This document shows, in pieces, positions 42,680 through 51,760 of a DNA stretch of 64,000 bases; within the stretch, counting starts at the first letter, position 1, and the number at the start of each line of letters is the position of its first letter. This stretch comes from Solibacillus palustris (GTDB taxonomy: Bacteria > Bacillota > Bacilli > Bacillales_A > Planococcaceae). The stretch lies in contig NZ_JAKZFC010000001.1 in assembly GCF_022549215.1 (NCBI RefSeq), positions 1,240,001 to 1,304,000 of the forward strand. The letters run 5' to 3'. Below the pieces are notes generated by a model. The model saw only the letters and a list, made by a program, of their open reading frames with translations. It was not told where the DNA came from and searched no databases. The translations under genes and the position numbers were made by a program.

Positions 42680-43828
42680 ATGCGAAAAAAAAGAAAGCTC
42701 GTGCCAGTGGAATTATGGCAGCGTGGTCAGATGGAGAGTTGGTTTACCGAACAGGCACAGCACGGCCTAAAGCTTGAAAAAATCAATAGCTTCATGGCAA
42801 CATTTCAAAAAACGGAGCCGCAAGATCTTGAATATCGCATGATTATCATGCATGAAAAAGATAATTTCCCAACAAATACGAAAGCATTGGAACAAGAAGG
42901 TTGGCAATACGTTGTCAGTTATGAGTATTACCATATTTTTTGCTCACAACAAGCTGATGCCACGACGGAGATTGAGGTTTTAACCGAACAAGCAGCATCA
43001 TTTGAAGGGGTTTTAAAGAAGATCACTAACCAAATAATCATCTACAGTGTGGCAATCGTTGTTATGTTAGCTTTGGCCGTTACATTATTTTTGAATGGGT
43101 CAAAGCCTATTACAAATCTCATTGAAGGCTATTCGTTAAGTTCGTTTTCCCTTATTTTGGTGTATAGTTGCATTGGCATTATTTATTCGCGTGAATTATT
43201 GATGATACGGCGCATCAAAAAGCAGCTTGAACAAGGAATTGCATTTGATTACCGAGCGAATTGGCGTTCATCCAGTGTGAAAAAATATATTTGGAAAATT
43301 GGTTACTTTGCGATTGTGGCGGCAATCGTGTTGATCTTATTGAAGCAGGTGAACAATCGTGACTACGAAACCTTACCTACAAACACCGGGGACTTACCGC
43401 TCTTACGTTTAGAAATGATTGAAAAGCCTGTAAAACTAACAAGAAATGAAATGATGGCAGACGATATCGATTGGAAAAATTCGCTCATGAAAAACTGGTC
43501 AATATTTGCGCCCATTCAATATGAATTGAGAGAAAATGTGTACTTAACAGTAGAAAATCAAGCAAACTATTCGCCCCAGCTCAAGTTTCGAGTGATTGAA
43601 TGTACCATGCCAAGCATAGCAACTGCCTTGTTTGATGAATGGGTAACCTATTATCGATTTGAAAACGATTCCGAATTGTCGCATACAGCGTTTGATCGAG
43701 TGCTTGTGGAAAAAATATATAAGGATACTGTTCGCATATTAACGAAAAAGGATAATAGGGTGCAGTATGTCGACTATCTTGGGGAAGCAAGTATCGAGAC
43801 AATTTTGAAAGCTTTAGAAAATTTATAA
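42680..43828 (+). CDS. DUF2812 domain membrane protein
   Basis: 382 aa, intact paralogue of the previous pseudogene. The N-terminal DUF2812 domain (KLVPVELWQRGQMESWFTEQ, EQEGWQYVVSYEYYHIFCSQ) spans about residues 1-110. Membrane helices follow at about 120-140, 155-172 and 210-228. A C-terminal extracytoplasmic part ends YYRFENDSELSHTAFDRVLV. AAAGGAGG lies 8 bases before ATG 42680. DUF2812 proteins are often encoded beside PadR-type regulators; none is present here. Function unknown. Confidence 0.85.
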   Translation: MRKKRKLVPVELWQRGQMESWFTEQAQHGLKLEKINSFMATFQKTEPQDLEYRMIIMHEKDNFPTNTKALEQEGWQYVVSYEYYHIFCSQQADATTEIEVLTEQAASFEGVLKKITNQIIIYSVAIVVMLALAVTLFLNGSKPITNLIEGYSLSSFSLILVYSCIGIIYSRELLMIRRIKKQLEQGIAFDYRANWRSSSVKKYIWKIGYFAIVAAIVLILLKQVNNRDYETLPTNTGDLPLLRLEMIEKPVKLTRNEMMADDIDWKNSLMKNWSIFAPIQYELRENVYLTVENQANYSPQLKFRVIECTMPSIATALFDEWVTYYRFENDSELSHTAFDRVLVEKIYKDTVRILTKKDNRVQYVDYLGEASIETILKALENL

Positions 43829-43863
43829 GGTTAGCAAGTGGGTTAAAGTTAAAAAGTAAGCTA

Positions 43864-43903
43864 GGGAGTTGTTTGGAATTTTATTTCCAAACAACTCCCT
43901 TTT
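43864..43903. terminator. Strong terminator between convergent genes
   Basis: GGGAGTTGTTTGGAA / TTCCAAACAACTCCC, 15-bp perfect stem, 6-base loop, then TTTT. Confidence 0.92.
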
Positions 43904-43915
43904 AGTTGAGCAAAA

Positions 43916-44440
43916 TTATCGCAAACTGTTCATCCAATTGTTCAAATCTTGTCTGTTATTGATGATAATTTGTTTTTCCTTATACATCTCTGTAATTTGT
44001 AAAAATCGTACTTTGTCTACTTTTTCAAATTGTTTATTCCATTTAAACATATTCAAAAATAGCTTAAATGACGGTTGATAATTTGCTTTTTCAATTCCTA
44101 GCTTTTGCTTTATGAAACGCTTAATAATCCGTAACGTTCGAGTAAAATAGCTCGTATTGAGAAATACTATGACATCCGCGTGCTGCCAACTTTGATTTAC
44201 CCAATCCTTCGTATGTACCCCTTCAATAATCCAACTATTTGTTTGAACGATTGATTGTAAATTTCGTTCAATTTCTTGGTCAGTTCTTCGTATATCTCCA
44301 GAGGGGTATCTGATCCATACAGCATTATCTATTTCATAATATGGGATTCCCGTTATTTCAGATAACTTTTTAGCCAATGTTGTTTTGCCACTCCCGACAG
44401 AGCCATAAATATGTATTTTTTGAATGGTTTGTTTCTTCAT
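43916..44440 (-). CDS. P-loop nucleotide kinase-like protein (FlaR/adenylate-kinase-like)
   Basis: 174 aa. P-loop IYGSVGSGKTTLAKKLSE at residues 11-28, then IPYYEIDNAVWIRYPSG and SWIIEGVHTKDWVN, the pattern of so-called topology-modulation (FlaR-like) P-loop proteins related to adenylate kinase. Their substrates are not known. AAAGGTGAGG precedes the ATG. It is convergent with the DUF2812 gene and monocistronic. Confidence 0.82.
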   Translation of the reverse strand: MKKQTIQKIHIYGSVGSGKTTLAKKLSEITGIPYYEIDNAVWIRYPSGDIRRTDQEIERNLQSIVQTNSWIIEGVHTKDWVNQSWQHADVIVFLNTSYFTRTLRIIKRFIKQKLGIEKANYQPSFKLFLNMFKWNKQFEKVDKVRFLQITEMYKEKQIIINNRQDLNNWMNSLR

Positions 44441-44723
44441 AACCTCACCTTTATTTTTAGTCTAACAGTATCCATTCTCTATTGTGAAATTATTATCCTT
44501 TAATTTTGATGTTGAATGATCCAATTCAATGTCTTTATTTCAAAGCAAATTCTTTATTTAGCATGCAGTGAGGGTGCTTTTTTCTTATTAGTGATTACAG
44601 TTTAGCTTACTCGAAATAAATTTTTGCAACTGACTGCCTAAAAAGTAACTTATGCAATGAAGTAGCGAAATTCAATTTCAACTAGCAAACTTTGACATGA
44701 ATTTCGTAGAGCACTAATTGAAT
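44441..44723. other. Gap with a decayed repeat-like hairpin
   Basis: No gene. AGCA-TGCAGTGAGGG-TGCT followed by TTTTTTCTTATT (44560-44590) and CAGTTTAG resembles the right half of the R1-R4 repeats in a degraded form. The rest is AT-rich with no clear signal. Confidence 0.35.
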
Positions 44724-44807
44724 TGTGTTAACTTTTTTGTAAAAAAGGTTGACGTAAAAAACCTGTTACTTTATATTTACGTTAACTTATAAAAAAATAA
44801 GGTTAAC
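44724..44807 (+). promoter_or_regulatory. bioYB promoter with two BirA boxes
   Basis: TTGACG (44749-44754), a 17-bp spacer and TATATT (44772-44777) form the promoter. BirA-type operator 1 is GTTAAC-N15-GTTGAC (44727-44753), over the -35. Operator 2 is GTTAAC-N15-GTTAAC (44781-44807), at the start site. This is the GTTAAC/N15 layout of BirA (biotin repressor) boxes in Bacillales; two of them should give tight biotin repression. Confidence 0.85.
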
Positions 44808-44825
44808 ACAAAGTAGGAGGCCATT

Positions 44826-45419
44826 ATGGAATCAGTATCACGATCAAACGCATCTTGGAAAACAATTGACTTAGTGTATTGTGGTTTATTTTCAACGCTT
44901 ATGATGATTGGGGCAAACATTACATCATTTGCTCCATTTTTAACAGTAGGTGGCGTACCCATTACGTTGCAAACCTTTTTTGCGGTGCTCGCGGGCTTAG
45001 TGCTTGGAAAAAAGCGTGGGGCAATCGCTTGTACAGTTTACATGCTTATTGGACTTGCAGGTGCACCTGTTTTTGCGAAATTTAACGGTGGATTTTCAGC
45101 AATTTTATCACCAACATTTGGCTTTATCGCAACATTCATCTTAATCGCCTATGTGGCAGGTGTTATTGTAGAAAAATACCAAACGCGCATTGCTTTTATC
45201 GCGGCTGCGTTAATCGCGACTATATTAAATTATATTTTAGGTACGAACTGGATGTATGCTGCTTATAAATTATGGGCAAGTGCACCAGATGAATTTTCAT
45301 ATGGCATGGCATGGTTATGGATGATTCCACCGATGCCAAAAGATTTTGTATTAGCAATCTTTGCAGGGGTTTTTGCTTATCGTTTACAAAAAGTATTGAA
45401 AATTTTACCGGTAAAATAG
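44826..45419 (+). CDS. bioY: Biotin transporter BioY (ECF substrate-binding component)
   Basis: 197 aa, six membrane segments. BioY marks: LMMIGANITSFAPFLTVGGV and PITLQTFFAVLAGLVLGKKRGA, later GGFSAILSPTFGFIATF and NYILGTNWMY. BioY binds biotin (or a precursor) and works with the shared ECF energy module, not encoded here. AGGAGG precedes the ATG. First gene of a two-gene unit with bioB under BirA control. Confidence 0.94.
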   Translation: MESVSRSNASWKTIDLVYCGLFSTLMMIGANITSFAPFLTVGGVPITLQTFFAVLAGLVLGKKRGAIACTVYMLIGLAGAPVFAKFNGGFSAILSPTFGFIATFILIAYVAGVIVEKYQTRIAFIAAALIATILNYILGTNWMYAAYKLWASAPDEFSYGMAWLWMIPPMPKDFVLAIFAGVFAYRLQKVLKILPVK

Positions 45420-45432
45420 GGGGAAATGAAAT

Positions 45433-46428
45433 ATGAATTGGGTTCAATTAGCTGAAGAAGTTCTAGAGGGAAAATTATTATCAAATGATGAAGCATTAGC
45501 CATTTTACATGCATCTGATGATGAATTATTGCTGCTTATGCAAGGCGCATTTACGATTCGAAAACATTATTACGGTAAAAAAGTAAAATTAAATATGATT
45601 ATGAATGCCAAGAGTGGCTATTGTCCTGAAAACTGTGGCTATTGCTCGCAATCTTCCATCTCTACGGCGCCGATCGAAAAATATCCGTTTATTACAAAAG
45701 AAGAAATTTTAGCAGGTGCGAAGCAAGCATTTGAAAATCAAATTGGTACGTTTTGCATTGTTGCCAGTGGACGTGGACCAACGCGCAAAGATGTGAATGT
45801 TGTTAGTGAAGCGGTTCAGGAAATTAAAGAAAAATACGGATTAAAAGTATGTGCCTGCTTAGGGTTATTAAAAGATGAACAGGCCGATCAGCTAAAAACG
45901 GCAGGTGTCGATCGTTACAATCACAATTTAAATACGTCTGAAAAGCATCATGATTATATTACGACTTCGCATACATACCAAGATCGTGTCAATACAGTTG
46001 AAATTGCGAAGCAGCATGGTATGTCGCCTTGTTCGGGTGCTATTATCGGCATGCGCGAAACAAAGCAAGATGTTGTCGAAATCGCCTATGCACTGCATGC
46101 GCTTGATGCCGATTCCATACCGGTCAATTTTTTAAATGCGATTGATGGTACAAAGTTAGAAGGTACAAAGGAACTAGATCCGCGCTATTGTTTAAAAGTT
46201 TTGGCCTTATTCCGTTACATCAATCCAACGAAGGAAATTCGAATTGCGGGTGGACGTGAAATCAATTTAGGTTCGTTACAACCTCTTGGAATGTATGCCG
46301 CAAATAGTATTTTTGTAGGGGATTATTTAACAACAGAAGGACAAGAAGAAAATGCAGATTATGCGCTGATTCGCGATTTAGGCTTTGAAATTGAAGTCAA
46401 TGAAAAACAAGCAGCATTGCAAGCGTAA
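45433..46428 (+). CDS. bioB: Biotin synthase
   Basis: 331 aa radical-SAM enzyme that inserts sulfur into dethiobiotin. The [4Fe-4S] motif is C64xxxC68xxC71 in SGYCPENCGYCSQSS. Further marks are CACLGLLKDEQ, RYNHNLNTSEKHHDYI, GAIIGMRET and IRIAGGREINLGSLQPLGMYAANS. Length is normal. It lies 13 bases after bioY. No other bio genes are adjacent, so this locus looks suited to take up dethiobiotin and finish it to biotin. Confidence 0.96.
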   Translation: MNWVQLAEEVLEGKLLSNDEALAILHASDDELLLLMQGAFTIRKHYYGKKVKLNMIMNAKSGYCPENCGYCSQSSISTAPIEKYPFITKEEILAGAKQAFENQIGTFCIVASGRGPTRKDVNVVSEAVQEIKEKYGLKVCACLGLLKDEQADQLKTAGVDRYNHNLNTSEKHHDYITTSHTYQDRVNTVEIAKQHGMSPCSGAIIGMRETKQDVVEIAYALHALDADSIPVNFLNAIDGTKLEGTKELDPRYCLKVLALFRYINPTKEIRIAGGREINLGSLQPLGMYAANSIFVGDYLTTEGQEENADYALIRDLGFEIEVNEKQAALQA

Positions 46429-46440
46429 TCATAAATAAAT

Positions 46441-46480
46441 GAGGGTGTATTCCGCATGATGTAGCGCGGAATACACCCTC
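46441..46480. terminator. Bidirectional terminator
   Basis: GAGGGTGTATTCCGC / GCGGAATACACCCTC, 15-bp perfect stem between bioB and the convergent transporter operon. Confidence 0.9.
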
Positions 46481-47278
46481 TTATTTTGCATGATGTCGCC
46501 CAATTGGAAGAATGAGTGGCGTATCAGACACAGGGTCATTAATCACCGAGCATTCTAATTGAAACGTTTCTTTAATCAATGCACTCGTTACAATGTCTTT
46601 CGGTGCACCTTCTGCGATTAACTGACCTCGTTTCATTGTAAATAAATAGTCAGCATAGCGCGCGGATAAATTAATATCGTGCAATACCATCACAATCGTT
46701 GTGCCATACTTTTTATTTAAGTCTGTTAATAAATCTAAAATTTCGACCTGATACGTAATGTCTAAGTAAGTTGTTGGTTCGTCTAAAAATAAGATGTCAG
46801 TTTGCTGGGCAAGTGCCATCGCAATCCACACACGTTGACGTTGACCGCCAGATAATTCATCGATGTTTCGATCAGCAAATTCTGTAATATTCATCATTTC
46901 TAACGCTTCGGCGACCGCTTCATAATCCTTTTTCGACCAGCTACCAAAAAGCTTTTGGTGAGGGAAACGCCCACGACCAACTAAATCCACAACGGTAATG
47001 CCTTCAGGTACGACAGGGGATTGTGGTAGTAATCCAAGCGTTTTGGCAAGCTGTTTTGGTGGCATTTGATGTATGGATTTACCATCGAGCACAACTTCAC
47101 CATTGGCAGGCTTTATAAGACGTGCCATCGTTTTTAGTAATGTCGATTTACCGCAGCCGTTTGCCCCAATAATGATGCTAATTTTATTTTGTGGAATACT
47201 TAAACTGACGTCATTTAAAATGATTTTTTGCTCATAGCCGGCATGTAATTGTTGTGCCTGTAGTGTATGCTGCGTCAT
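46481..47278 (-). CDS. Iron-siderophore ABC transporter, ATP-binding protein
   Basis: 265 aa FecE/FhuC-type ATPase. Walker A GANGCGKST (about residues 38-46), signature LSGGQRQRVWIAMALAQQ, Walker B ILFLDEPTTYLD and H-loop VLHDIN are all present. It energises import through the two permeases encoded upstream and starts right at the end of the second one, so the operon order is binding protein, permease, permease, ATPase. Confidence 0.94.
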   Translation of the reverse strand: MTQHTLQAQQLHAGYEQKIILNDVSLSIPQNKISIIIGANGCGKSTLLKTMARLIKPANGEVVLDGKSIHQMPPKQLAKTLGLLPQSPVVPEGITVVDLVGRGRFPHQKLFGSWSKKDYEAVAEALEMMNITEFADRNIDELSGGQRQRVWIAMALAQQTDILFLDEPTTYLDITYQVEILDLLTDLNKKYGTTIVMVLHDINLSARYADYLFTMKRGQLIAEGAPKDIVTSALIKETFQLECSVINDPVSDTPLILPIGRHHAK

Positions 47279-48310
47279 TTATATGTCTCCTTTACGATTG
47301 ATGCGAATTAATAAGTAAATCAAGTATGGTGCGCCAATAATGCCGGTAATGACACCTACTGGATATCTCGTCGTAAAGGCAAATTGACCAATTAAATCAG
47401 ACGCCAATACTAAAATAACACCGATTAAACCGGCTGGAATGAGCGCAGAAAAGTTGCTGCCAACAAGGCGTTTGGCAATCGGGCCAGCTAAAAAGGAAAC
47501 GAATGCAATCGGGCCTGTCACAGCAGTTGCTAGTGCAAGTACTAATACCGCGCAAATAATTAACAAAATACGCGTTTTATTTGTATCGACGCCAAGTGAA
47601 ATAGACATTTCTTCACCAAGCTCCAGCATTTCAAGTCGTTTTGAGAAAATGAGTAGTAGCGGTGTAAAAATCGCGACCGCAATCATTAGTGGCATTAATG
47701 TCTCCATTTTCACACCGTTTAAACTACCACTTAACCAGCGCAGGGCAGTCGGAAGATCATGCGTTTTTCCGATTAGCATTAAGTAGGATATAAACGCATT
47801 CAGCATCGCTTGAATCCCAATGCCGATTAATATTAAGCGACCGATTGAAAAACTCGTGCCTTTTGCTAAAAAGTATATGAATAATGTCGTCGCTAAACCA
47901 CCAACAATTGAGGCGATCGACACAACGGTATTACTTGCATGTAAAATGATAATACAAAATACCGCAGCAGCGCTCGAACCAGCCGTTATCCCAATAACAT
48001 TTGGGTTCGCCAGTGGGTTACGTAGCATCGTTTGGAATACATAGCCACCGATACCAAACGCAAAGCCAGCAAAAAGACCAGCAAGCATTCGAGGAAGGCG
48101 AATTGTACCAACCGCAAATGTAGCGCCCTTTATATCTTCACCTAGTAATACAGCTACAACATCCTTTACCGGATAGATCGTATTTCCGAGCATAAGCATC
48201 GTTGCACATAAAGCTAGCGCTAGTAATACTAGAATTGATGTTGTTAGCACAAATCGTCTAGTGCGCTGCTGTCTTGCTTTCATTATGGAGGTCATTGTTT
48301 CGTTTATCAT
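47279..48310 (-). CDS. Iron-siderophore ABC transporter permease (second)
   Basis: 343 aa FecCD-family permease with about nine membrane segments. LPRMLAGLFAGFAFGIGGYV and FQTMLRNPLANPNVIGITAG are the family motif around the first loop. GPIAFVSFLAGPIAKRLVGS is the ATPase-coupling region. The start overlaps the stop of the first permease by 4 bases. It forms a heterodimeric channel with that protein. Confidence 0.93.
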   Translation of the reverse strand: MINETMTSIMKARQQRTRRFVLTTSILVLLALALCATMLMLGNTIYPVKDVVAVLLGEDIKGATFAVGTIRLPRMLAGLFAGFAFGIGGYVFQTMLRNPLANPNVIGITAGSSAAAVFCIIILHASNTVVSIASIVGGLATTLFIYFLAKGTSFSIGRLILIGIGIQAMLNAFISYLMLIGKTHDLPTALRWLSGSLNGVKMETLMPLMIAVAIFTPLLLIFSKRLEMLELGEEMSISLGVDTNKTRILLIICAVLVLALATAVTGPIAFVSFLAGPIAKRLVGSNFSALIPAGLIGVILVLASDLIGQFAFTTRYPVGVITGIIGAPYLIYLLIRINRKGDI

Positions 48311-49344
48311 AGGCTACGCACTTTCGCTTTCATTGTAATATATATTAAAATCGGTGCGCCGATAAAGGCTGTTAAAATCCCCACTTGCAGCTCGCCTGGA
48401 CTTCCAAGCAGACGACCACATACGTCAGATATCATGAGTATAATGCCACCTGTTAATGCCGATAGCGGAATAAGCACGCGTACATCTGACCCAATGACAA
48501 GGCGTACTAGATGGGTTGCTAACAGTCCGATAAAACCGATTGGACCAGCAAGTGCTGTAGCTGCACCACATAATAGTACACCACCAAGGGAAGCAAACAA
48601 ACGAATTGTTCCCGTGCGAACACCAAGACCTGTCGCAACTTCATCTCCTAAAGCGAGTGCGTTAAGGGCAGGGGCAGTGAAGAGGGCTATGAGTAATCCG
48701 ATGACTAAAAACGGAATAAATAACGAAATAGAATCCCAAGACCCTGAGCCAACACTCCCAACTTGCCAAAAACGGAACTGATCCATGACGTTTGAACGTG
48801 GAATCATAACAGCTGTAACAAGCGAAGATAAAATCGCACTTGTCGCAGCACCAGCAAGGACGAGCTTCAGCGGTGTCGCACCACTTGCACCCATCGAACC
48901 AACCCCAAAGACAAAAATAGCAGTGAGTACCGCACCTGCTATCGCTAAAAAGATATATTCATTGGCAGAGCTAATATTGAAAAAAGCAATCCCGCAAACA
49001 ACAAATAGCGATGCGCCCGTATTAACCCCTAAAATACTTGGGTCAGCTATTGGGTTGCGGGTAACCGATTGCATAAGTGCACCAGAAACGCCCAGTGCAG
49101 CGCCAACCATAAAACAAAAAATCGTTCGTACAATTCGCTGACGTACAACATTGGCCTCGTGTGACTGAACGTCAGGATGAAGTAATCCATCCATCAGTCC
49201 AGTCATGCCAATAGTACGAGAACCGAATACGAGCGATGCGATGATGCTTAGCGCAAGTAATATGATTAGAACAACGACTACTTTTACAATGTTTTTCGGT
49301 AGTAATTGCTTCTTATGTTCGGAAACTTGTAGATTGTTCATCAT
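48307..49344 (-). CDS. Iron-siderophore ABC transporter permease (first)
   Basis: 345 aa FecCD-family permease. RIVRTIFCFMVGAALGVSGA, LMQSVTRNPIADPSILGVN and GPIGFIGLLATHLVRLVIGS are the standard blocks. The basic N-terminus is cytoplasmic. Its start base overlaps the stop of the binding-protein gene, and its stop overlaps the next permease: tight translational coupling throughout the operon. Confidence 0.93.
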   Translation of the reverse strand: MMNNLQVSEHKKQLLPKNIVKVVVVLIILLALSIIASLVFGSRTIGMTGLMDGLLHPDVQSHEANVVRQRIVRTIFCFMVGAALGVSGALMQSVTRNPIADPSILGVNTGASLFVVCGIAFFNISSANEYIFLAIAGAVLTAIFVFGVGSMGASGATPLKLVLAGAATSAILSSLVTAVMIPRSNVMDQFRFWQVGSVGSGSWDSISLFIPFLVIGLLIALFTAPALNALALGDEVATGLGVRTGTIRLFASLGGVLLCGAATALAGPIGFIGLLATHLVRLVIGSDVRVLIPLSALTGGIILMISDVCGRLLGSPGELQVGILTAFIGAPILIYITMKAKVRSL

Positions 49345-50396
49345 TACTGAATGTTTTTCGCAACATCCGAAATTAATGTTAAGTACTCATCAATTGTGTA
49401 CTTAATCGATAGTGGGTTAGGGTTACCAGCTGCTGCAAGTGGTGTGTTGTCTTCTACGATGACAACATTGCCTTTTTCGATTGCAGGAATTTTACCTAAA
49501 ATCGGATCTGCTTGTAAAGCTTTTAAGGTATTTTTATCACCATATGCGATAAAGATTTCAACATCCGCTAATGCATCTGCATGTTCAGCAGATAACTCGA
49601 GATAGAAACTTTCATCAGTTGATAATGCTTTTAAGCTTTCTGGGTATTCCATGCCTAAATCTGTTAAGAATTCACCACGTGGGTCACCAGGCGTGTAAAT
49701 GTAGAATTTTGAAAGGTCTGTTACATTGAACATACCGAATGCTGCTTTTTTGCCTTTAATAGCTGAATATTCGTTGGCTTTGTCCGCGATTAATTTTTCA
49801 GTATCCGCGATTAATTGTTGACCTTCTTTTTCCATACCCATACCAGCAGAATTTAATGTTACTTGGTCACGCCATGAAGTTACCCATGGAGTTTCTTTGT
49901 AGGCGATTACTGGAGCGATTTGGCTTAGCGTGTCGTACTCTTCTTGTGTAATACCAGAGTAGGCTGCTAAGATCACATCTGGGTTAGAATCAGCAATTGC
50001 TTCAAAGTCTAAACCGTCTGTATCTTGGTAGATGTTCGGGTTTTCTTCACCTAATTCTTTTAATGCTTCAGCAGTCCAAGGAAGCATACCGCTTTCATCT
50101 TGTACACCGTAGTTTGCTGCAGAGAAACCTACAGGAACAGTGCCTAAAGCTAAAGCGATGTCATGGTTTGCCCATGCGATTGTTGCAACGCGTTCTGGTT
50201 TTTCTTCGATAATTGTTTCACCAAAAGCATGTTGTACAGTAATTGGATATTGTTGATCAGATGATTCAGTTGATGCTGTATCACCATCTTTATTGTCTGT
50301 TGTTGTTTTTTTGTCAGATGAATCTGAGCAAGCGGCTAAAACGATTGCCATGAAGCAAGCGAATATTAGCGTTAGTAATGATTTTTTGTTCTTCAT
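49344..50396 (-). CDS. Iron-siderophore substrate-binding lipoprotein
   Basis: 350 aa class III binding protein. The lipoprotein signal is MKNKKSLLTLIFACFMAIVL then AAC (lipobox LAAC, Cys23), followed by a Ser/Thr/Asp linker. The TroA-like fold begins ERVATIAWANHDIALALG, which is like FepB/DesE-type hydroxamate or catechol siderophore binders. NPDVILAAYSGIT and the long central helix are conserved. First gene of the operon, directly behind a Fur box. Which siderophore it binds cannot be told. Confidence 0.93.
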   Translation of the reverse strand: MKNKKSLLTLIFACFMAIVLAACSDSSDKKTTTDNKDGDTASTESSDQQYPITVQHAFGETIIEEKPERVATIAWANHDIALALGTVPVGFSAANYGVQDESGMLPWTAEALKELGEENPNIYQDTDGLDFEAIADSNPDVILAAYSGITQEEYDTLSQIAPVIAYKETPWVTSWRDQVTLNSAGMGMEKEGQQLIADTEKLIADKANEYSAIKGKKAAFGMFNVTDLSKFYIYTPGDPRGEFLTDLGMEYPESLKALSTDESFYLELSAEHADALADVEIFIAYGDKNTLKALQADPILGKIPAIEKGNVVIVEDNTPLAAAGNPNPLSIKYTIDEYLTLISDVAKNIQ

Positions 50397-50428
50397 TATT
50401 ATTATACCTCACAAAACTTCTATTTCGG

Positions 50429-50488
50429 TGATAAAGATTCTCAATACCATCGTGACTCAAGTATTACTCCAAATTTTAATAATGTCAA
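50429..50488 (-). promoter_or_regulatory. Promoter and Fur box of the siderophore transporter operon
   Basis: On the minus strand TTGACA (50488-50483), a 17-bp spacer and AATACT (50465-50460) form the promoter. The Fur box TGATAAAGATTCTCA (50429-50443, plus-strand reading) lies just downstream; it is one or two mismatches from TGATAAT-N-ATTATCA. Repression by iron-loaded Fur is expected. Confidence 0.8.
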
Positions 50489-50527
50489 CAATAAATTATT
50501 GGGAATTGGAATGAAAAATACGTAATA

Positions 50528-50573
50528 TTGACAAGTTATTTAATAAACGTTATCTTAATGATAAAGATTATCA
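50528..50573 (+). promoter_or_regulatory. Promoter and Fur box of the flavin reductase gene
   Basis: TTGACA (50528-50533), a 17-bp spacer and TATCTT (50551-50556), then TGATAAAGATTATCA (50559-50573), one mismatch from the 7-1-7 Fur consensus. This places the reductase in the iron-starvation regulon with the divergent transporter. Confidence 0.88.
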
Positions 50574-50646
50574 ATGTCATCTATTAGAGAAGTTATATTG
50601 ATAAAGTGAACTTGAACAAAAAATTGAATTAATTGGAGTGTTCAAT

Positions 50647-51675
50647 ATGGAAGTATTTGATGTAACAATTGTCGGCGGAGGACCTGCTGGATTATATAGT
50701 GCGTTTTACAGTGGTATGCGCGATTTGAAAACAAAAATTATCGAATTTCATCCGTATTTAGGGGGAAAAGTGAATATTTTCTTAGAAAAAATGCTATGGG
50801 ATATTGGCGGACAACCACCTATTGTTGCAGAAAAATTTATTGGACAATTAATCGAGCAGGCTATGACTTTCGAGCCTACTGTTTGCCTAAATACAAAAGT
50901 AGAGCATATCGAAAAACAAGATGATGTCTTTGTCATTTCAACGAATAATGGGGAAAAGCATTATTCGAAAACGGTTATTATCGCAATTGGCGGTGGTATT
51001 TTCCAACCAATCAAGCTTGAAATTGAAGGTGCGGAAAAGTATGAAATGACTAACTTACATTATACAATTAACGGAATTGAGCGCTTTGCTGGTAAGGATA
51101 TCCTGATTTCAGGTGGTGGCAACGCGGCAATAGACTGGGCAGTGGAGCTATTACCGATTGCGAAAAAGCTTACGGTTATTTATCGCAGCGACGAATTAAA
51201 AGCCCATGAAGCACAGGTGAAAAAACTAAAAGAGCATCAAGTTGAAATTTTACTAAATACTGAAATTCAGTCGCTTGTATCAAATGATGAAAAAACAGCA
51301 ATTGAGCATGTTGTCATTCGTGAAGGGGATGTAGATAAATCGGTTACGGTGGATGATATTATTATTTGCCACGGCTATAACCGCGAAGTGTCACTCGATT
51401 TTGCACAAGGAATTTTACCGAAGCGCAATGACAATCAACTCTTTGAAAGCGAAGGACAATGTCAGACGACAACCCCAGGTATTTTTGCGGTAGGTGATAT
51501 TGTTGCGTATTCGGACAAGGTGTATTTGTTAGTTGGGACATTTAACGATGCGGTGCTAGCAGTGAATAGCGCGAAGAAATATTTAGAGCCAGATGCCAAT
51601 AGCTATGCGATGGTGTCTTCGCATAATGAGAAGTTTAGAGATCGTAATCAAAAAATTTTAGTAGATATGAAATAA
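50647..51675 (+). CDS. FAD/NAD(P)-dependent oxidoreductase, ferredoxin/flavodoxin reductase-like (YcgT/YumC type)
   Basis: 342 aa two-domain flavoprotein of the thioredoxin-reductase-like ferredoxin-NADP reductase group. It has the FAD motif VTIVGGGPAGLYSAFYSG, the NAD(P) motif ILISGGGNAAIDWAVEL, and the GIFAVGDIVAY end motif. The redox CxxC of true thioredoxin reductase is absent. GGAG lies 8 bases before ATG 50647. Its Fur box and divergence from siderophore uptake suggest a role in reductive iron release, as proposed for the Fur-regulated B. subtilis YcgT. Confidence 0.88.
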   Translation: MEVFDVTIVGGGPAGLYSAFYSGMRDLKTKIIEFHPYLGGKVNIFLEKMLWDIGGQPPIVAEKFIGQLIEQAMTFEPTVCLNTKVEHIEKQDDVFVISTNNGEKHYSKTVIIAIGGGIFQPIKLEIEGAEKYEMTNLHYTINGIERFAGKDILISGGGNAAIDWAVELLPIAKKLTVIYRSDELKAHEAQVKKLKEHQVEILLNTEIQSLVSNDEKTAIEHVVIREGDVDKSVTVDDIIICHGYNREVSLDFAQGILPKRNDNQLFESEGQCQTTTPGIFAVGDIVAYSDKVYLLVGTFNDAVLAVNSAKKYLEPDANSYAMVSSHNEKFRDRNQKILVDMK

Positions 51676-51706
51676 CCATTAAGCTCCAAGCAGCGTGGGA
51701 TAATAT

Positions 51707-51760
51707 AATACCTGTAGTGAAGACACTTGAAAGAGAGTGTCTTCACTACAGGTATTTTTT
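51707..51760 (+). terminator. Very strong rho-independent terminator
   Basis: A 21-bp perfect stem (51707-51727 with 51736-51756) and an 8-base loop, followed by T. Confidence 0.95.

Noticed and set aside
48434-49141. Plus-strand frames of over 110 codons inside the permease genes
   Set aside because: Opposite-strand shadows of clear FecCD-family genes; composition is Pro/Ala/Thr-rich noise.
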